Shown here one piece after another: positions 4,719-5,745 of a DNA stretch of 5,745 nucleotides. The number at the start of each line of letters is the position of its first letter. Position 1 is the first letter of the stretch. This DNA comes from Trueperaceae bacterium. Its GTDB lineage: Bacteria > Deinococcota > Deinococci > Deinococcales > Trueperaceae. The stretch covers positions 1 through 5,745 of the forward strand of contig SKWV01000379.1 in assembly GCA_007128755.1 (NCBI GenBank), written 5' to 3'. A model generated the notes under the pieces. The model was not told the origin of the DNA. It made no database searches and was given only the letters and a program-made list of their open reading frames with translations. Both the position numbers and the translations under genes were made by a program.

Positions 4719-5222
4719 GTGATCATCCGTCCCGAAGCCACGGCCGACCGCGACGCCGTGCGCCACGTCCACGCCACCGCCTTCCCTGGGCCGGAGGAGG
4801 CCGATCTCGTCGACGCGCTGCGCGCCGGCGCGGCGCCGCTGGTGTCGCTCGTCGCCGAGGACGCCGGCGACGTCGTCGGACACGTGCTGTTCTCCCCCGT
4901 CACCCTCCCGGGCCATCCCGAACTGCGGCTGATGGGCCTCGCGCCGCTGGCCGTCGTGCCTGGTCGTCAATTCAGCGGCATCGGCGCCGCGCTGACGCGT
5001 GCCGGGCTCGAGCGCTGCCACGAGAGCGGCGTAGGCGCCGTGTTCGTCCTCGGGCACCCCGCCTACTACCCGAGGTTCGGCTTCATGCGGGCCGACATCT
5101 TCGGGATCGGCTGCCAGTTCGACGCGCCGGCCGACGCCTGCATGCTCGTCGAGCTCGAGCCCGGCCACCTGCGCGGAGCCACCGGCACGGTGCGCTGGCA
5201 CGCCGCGTTCGACGCGCTCTGA
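4719..5222 (+). CDS. GNAT-family N-acetyltransferase
   Basis: This is an intact 167-residue GNAT acetyltransferase, which would move an acetyl group from acetyl-CoA to an amine or protein N-terminus. It opens with the typical IIRPEATADRDAVRHVHATAF. Motif A is GLAPLAVVPGRQFSGIGAAL at residues 73-92, with QFSGIG as the Q-x-x-G-x-G acetyl-CoA loop. LGHPAYYPRFGF (about 111-122) is characteristic of the YhbS-like branch (COG3153), whose substrates are mostly unknown. Length is normal for that branch. The frame is open further upstream, but the GTG at 4719 is preferred because the family N-terminus begins there and TACCCT stands six bases before it. It converges with the membrane-protein gene, with 107 bases between the stops. 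Confidence 0.88.
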   Translation: MIIRPEATADRDAVRHVHATAFPGPEEADLVDALRAGAAPLVSLVAEDAGDVVGHVLFSPVTLPGHPELRLMGLAPLAVVPGRQFSGIGAALTRAGLERCHESGVGAVFVLGHPAYYPRFGFMRADIFGIGCQFDAPADACMLVELEPGHLRGATGTVRWHAAFDAL

Positions 5223-5329
5223 AGACATGTGCTTCGCGCCCGATGGCCGTCGCCGGAGTCCCGAGGCGCCGCGCCCGATCCCTTCGCTCGGCGTCGGGCT
5301 CGCTTGGGAGCGTCACGTGGAGGGTCTCC
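5223..5329. other. Convergent intergenic region with possible weak hairpin
   Basis: These 107 bases lie between the GNAT stop (plus) and the membrane-protein stop (minus). GCCCGA (5273-5278) can pair with TCGGGC (5294-5299) around a 15-base loop, which could help end transcription from either side. There is no T-tract. No gene is seen. Confidence 0.35.
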
Positions 5330-5745
5330 TCAGCGACTTGCCCTGACGGCGTCCGCCGGCCGCGGCTCCGGTAGGGGCAGCGCCAGCAACGCAGCGCTCG
5401 CCAGCGCGACCACGAAGAGCACGCCGAACATCGCCACCATCGCCCACTCACCGCGCTCGGCGAAGTACCCGGCGCTGTTGATCACCGTGTAGAGGAGCGC
5501 GCCACTGGCGATCAGGCCCACGCTCTCCCCCACGCCGGGCCCGCCCCGAACGAGGCTCACACCGGCGATCACGAGGAGCAGCGCCGTCACCGACTCCGCC
5601 GCCAAGTGGAACGCGATCGCGCGGGGCGCGCTCTGCAGCTCCGCCACGCTGCCGGTCGCCAGGAAGAAGAGCCATTGCGCCGCCATGAGCACGCCCACGA
5701 TCAGGAGCGTCCAGCCGACGAGCGAACGTGCACGCCGGGTCGCCA
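5330..5745 (-). CDS. Uncharacterised four-helix membrane protein (5' end completed at left edge)
   Basis: The frame runs from the right edge down to the TGA at 5332-5330. Its first codon is cut by the edge, but across the circular join the start is the ATG at 69-67, giving 138 residues. Four hydrophobic segments are visible at about residues 9-30, 44-66, 74-94 and 101-126, separated by short polar loops, with a basic N-terminus and a charged tail (PEPRPADAVRASR). Conserved-looking stretches include IAFHLAAESVTALLLVIAGV and LLYTVINSAGYFAERGEWAM. I recall similar small uncharacterised membrane proteins in actinobacteria, but no function is known. Within the window alone the first possible start is a GTG at 5698, which would remove half of helix 1; the ATG with a strong Shine-Dalgarno at the other edge is much more likely. 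It is transcribed away from the ATPase fragment. Confidence 0.78.
   Translation of the reverse strand, partial: ATRRARSLVGWTLLIVGVLMAAQWLFFLATGSVAELQSAPRAIAFHLAAESVTALLLVIAGVSLVRGGPGVGESVGLIASGALLYTVINSAGYFAERGEWAMVAMFGVLFVVALASAALLALPLPEPRPADAVRASR
5678..5745. repeat. Terminal direct repeat, right copy
   Basis: This is identical to bases 1-68. It carries codons for residues 1-23 of the membrane protein except the last base of the start codon, which lies at 69 in the left copy. Joining the copies restores the complete start codon and ribosome binding site. Confidence 0.95.

Noticed and set aside
4384..4720. Bridge RNA (guide RNA) of the IS110 element
   Set aside because: In IS110 elements this RNA lies in the non-coding end, usually upstream of the transposase gene. 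Here the N-terminal half of the gene and that end are missing, so no guide RNA is expected and none was seen.
5083..5451. Minus-strand open frame across the GNAT and membrane-protein ends
   Set aside because: It covers two genes with clear products in other frames; its only protein-like part (about 5225-5345) is in the convergent gap and has no start or recognisable motif.
1..5745. CRISPR array, tRNA, rRNA, toxin-antitoxin or defence system
   Set aside because: No regularly spaced repeats, no cloverleaf or rRNA-like stretch, and no nuclease, methylase or toxin motif was found on either strand.
1..5745. Small plasmid with a hidden replication gene
   Set aside because: All frames were read for Rep, relaxase, partition and resolvase motifs; none was found, so circularity is reported without calling the molecule a plasmid.

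Overview
The window is 5745 bases of very GC-rich DNA. Its coding style (strong G/C at third positions, Ala/Arg/Gly/Asp-rich proteins, GTG and possibly CTG starts, hexamers of the form TAnnnT directly before start codons) suggests a soil-type actinobacterium, perhaps of the Thermoleophilia. That placement is inference from style and gene families; there is no rRNA or marker gene to confirm it. The first 68 bases (1-68) are repeated exactly as the last 68 (5678-5745). A membrane-protein gene on the minus strand is cut at the right edge and completed, in frame and with a good ribosome binding site, at the left edge. The simplest reading is a closed circle of 5677 bases linearised inside that gene. 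No replication, partition or mobilisation gene is visible, so a tandem repeat or an assembly artefact remains possible.

Layout. 1-69 (minus): 5' end of the four-helix membrane protein. 70-302: divergent intergenic region with small palindromes. 303-about 507 (plus): start of an AAA/LuxR-type ATPase regulator with an intact P-loop, cut off after about 68 codons. About 544-1058 (plus): body of an uncharacterised probable exported protein with a likely one-base deletion near 692; its second half falls in the frame of the broken ATPase, giving an apparent 251-residue fusion. 1060-1176 (plus): possible C-terminal scrap of another gene. 1251-1739 (plus): intact DinB-like protein. 1742-2584 and 2620-3444 (minus): two tandem alpha/beta hydrolases about 81% identical, in one probable operon with a promoter upstream of the second. 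3625-3647: hairpin after the next gene. 3651-4346 (minus): Gfo/Idh/MocA oxidoreductase lacking its NAD-binding N-terminus. 4384-4656 (minus): C-terminal piece of an IS110-family transposase. 4719-5222 (plus): intact GNAT acetyltransferase. 5330-5745 (minus): rest of the membrane protein.

The genes do not form an obvious pathway. The picture is accessory or decaying chromosomal-type DNA: three or four intact genes, one recent gene duplication, and four or five broken genes. I found no clearly new biological system. The points most worth a second look are the circular closure through a gene, the paralogue whose ATG appears to have become CTG while its Shine-Dalgarno was kept, and the identical TAnnnT-N6-start arrangement in front of three separate plus-strand genes, which suggests leaderless transcription.
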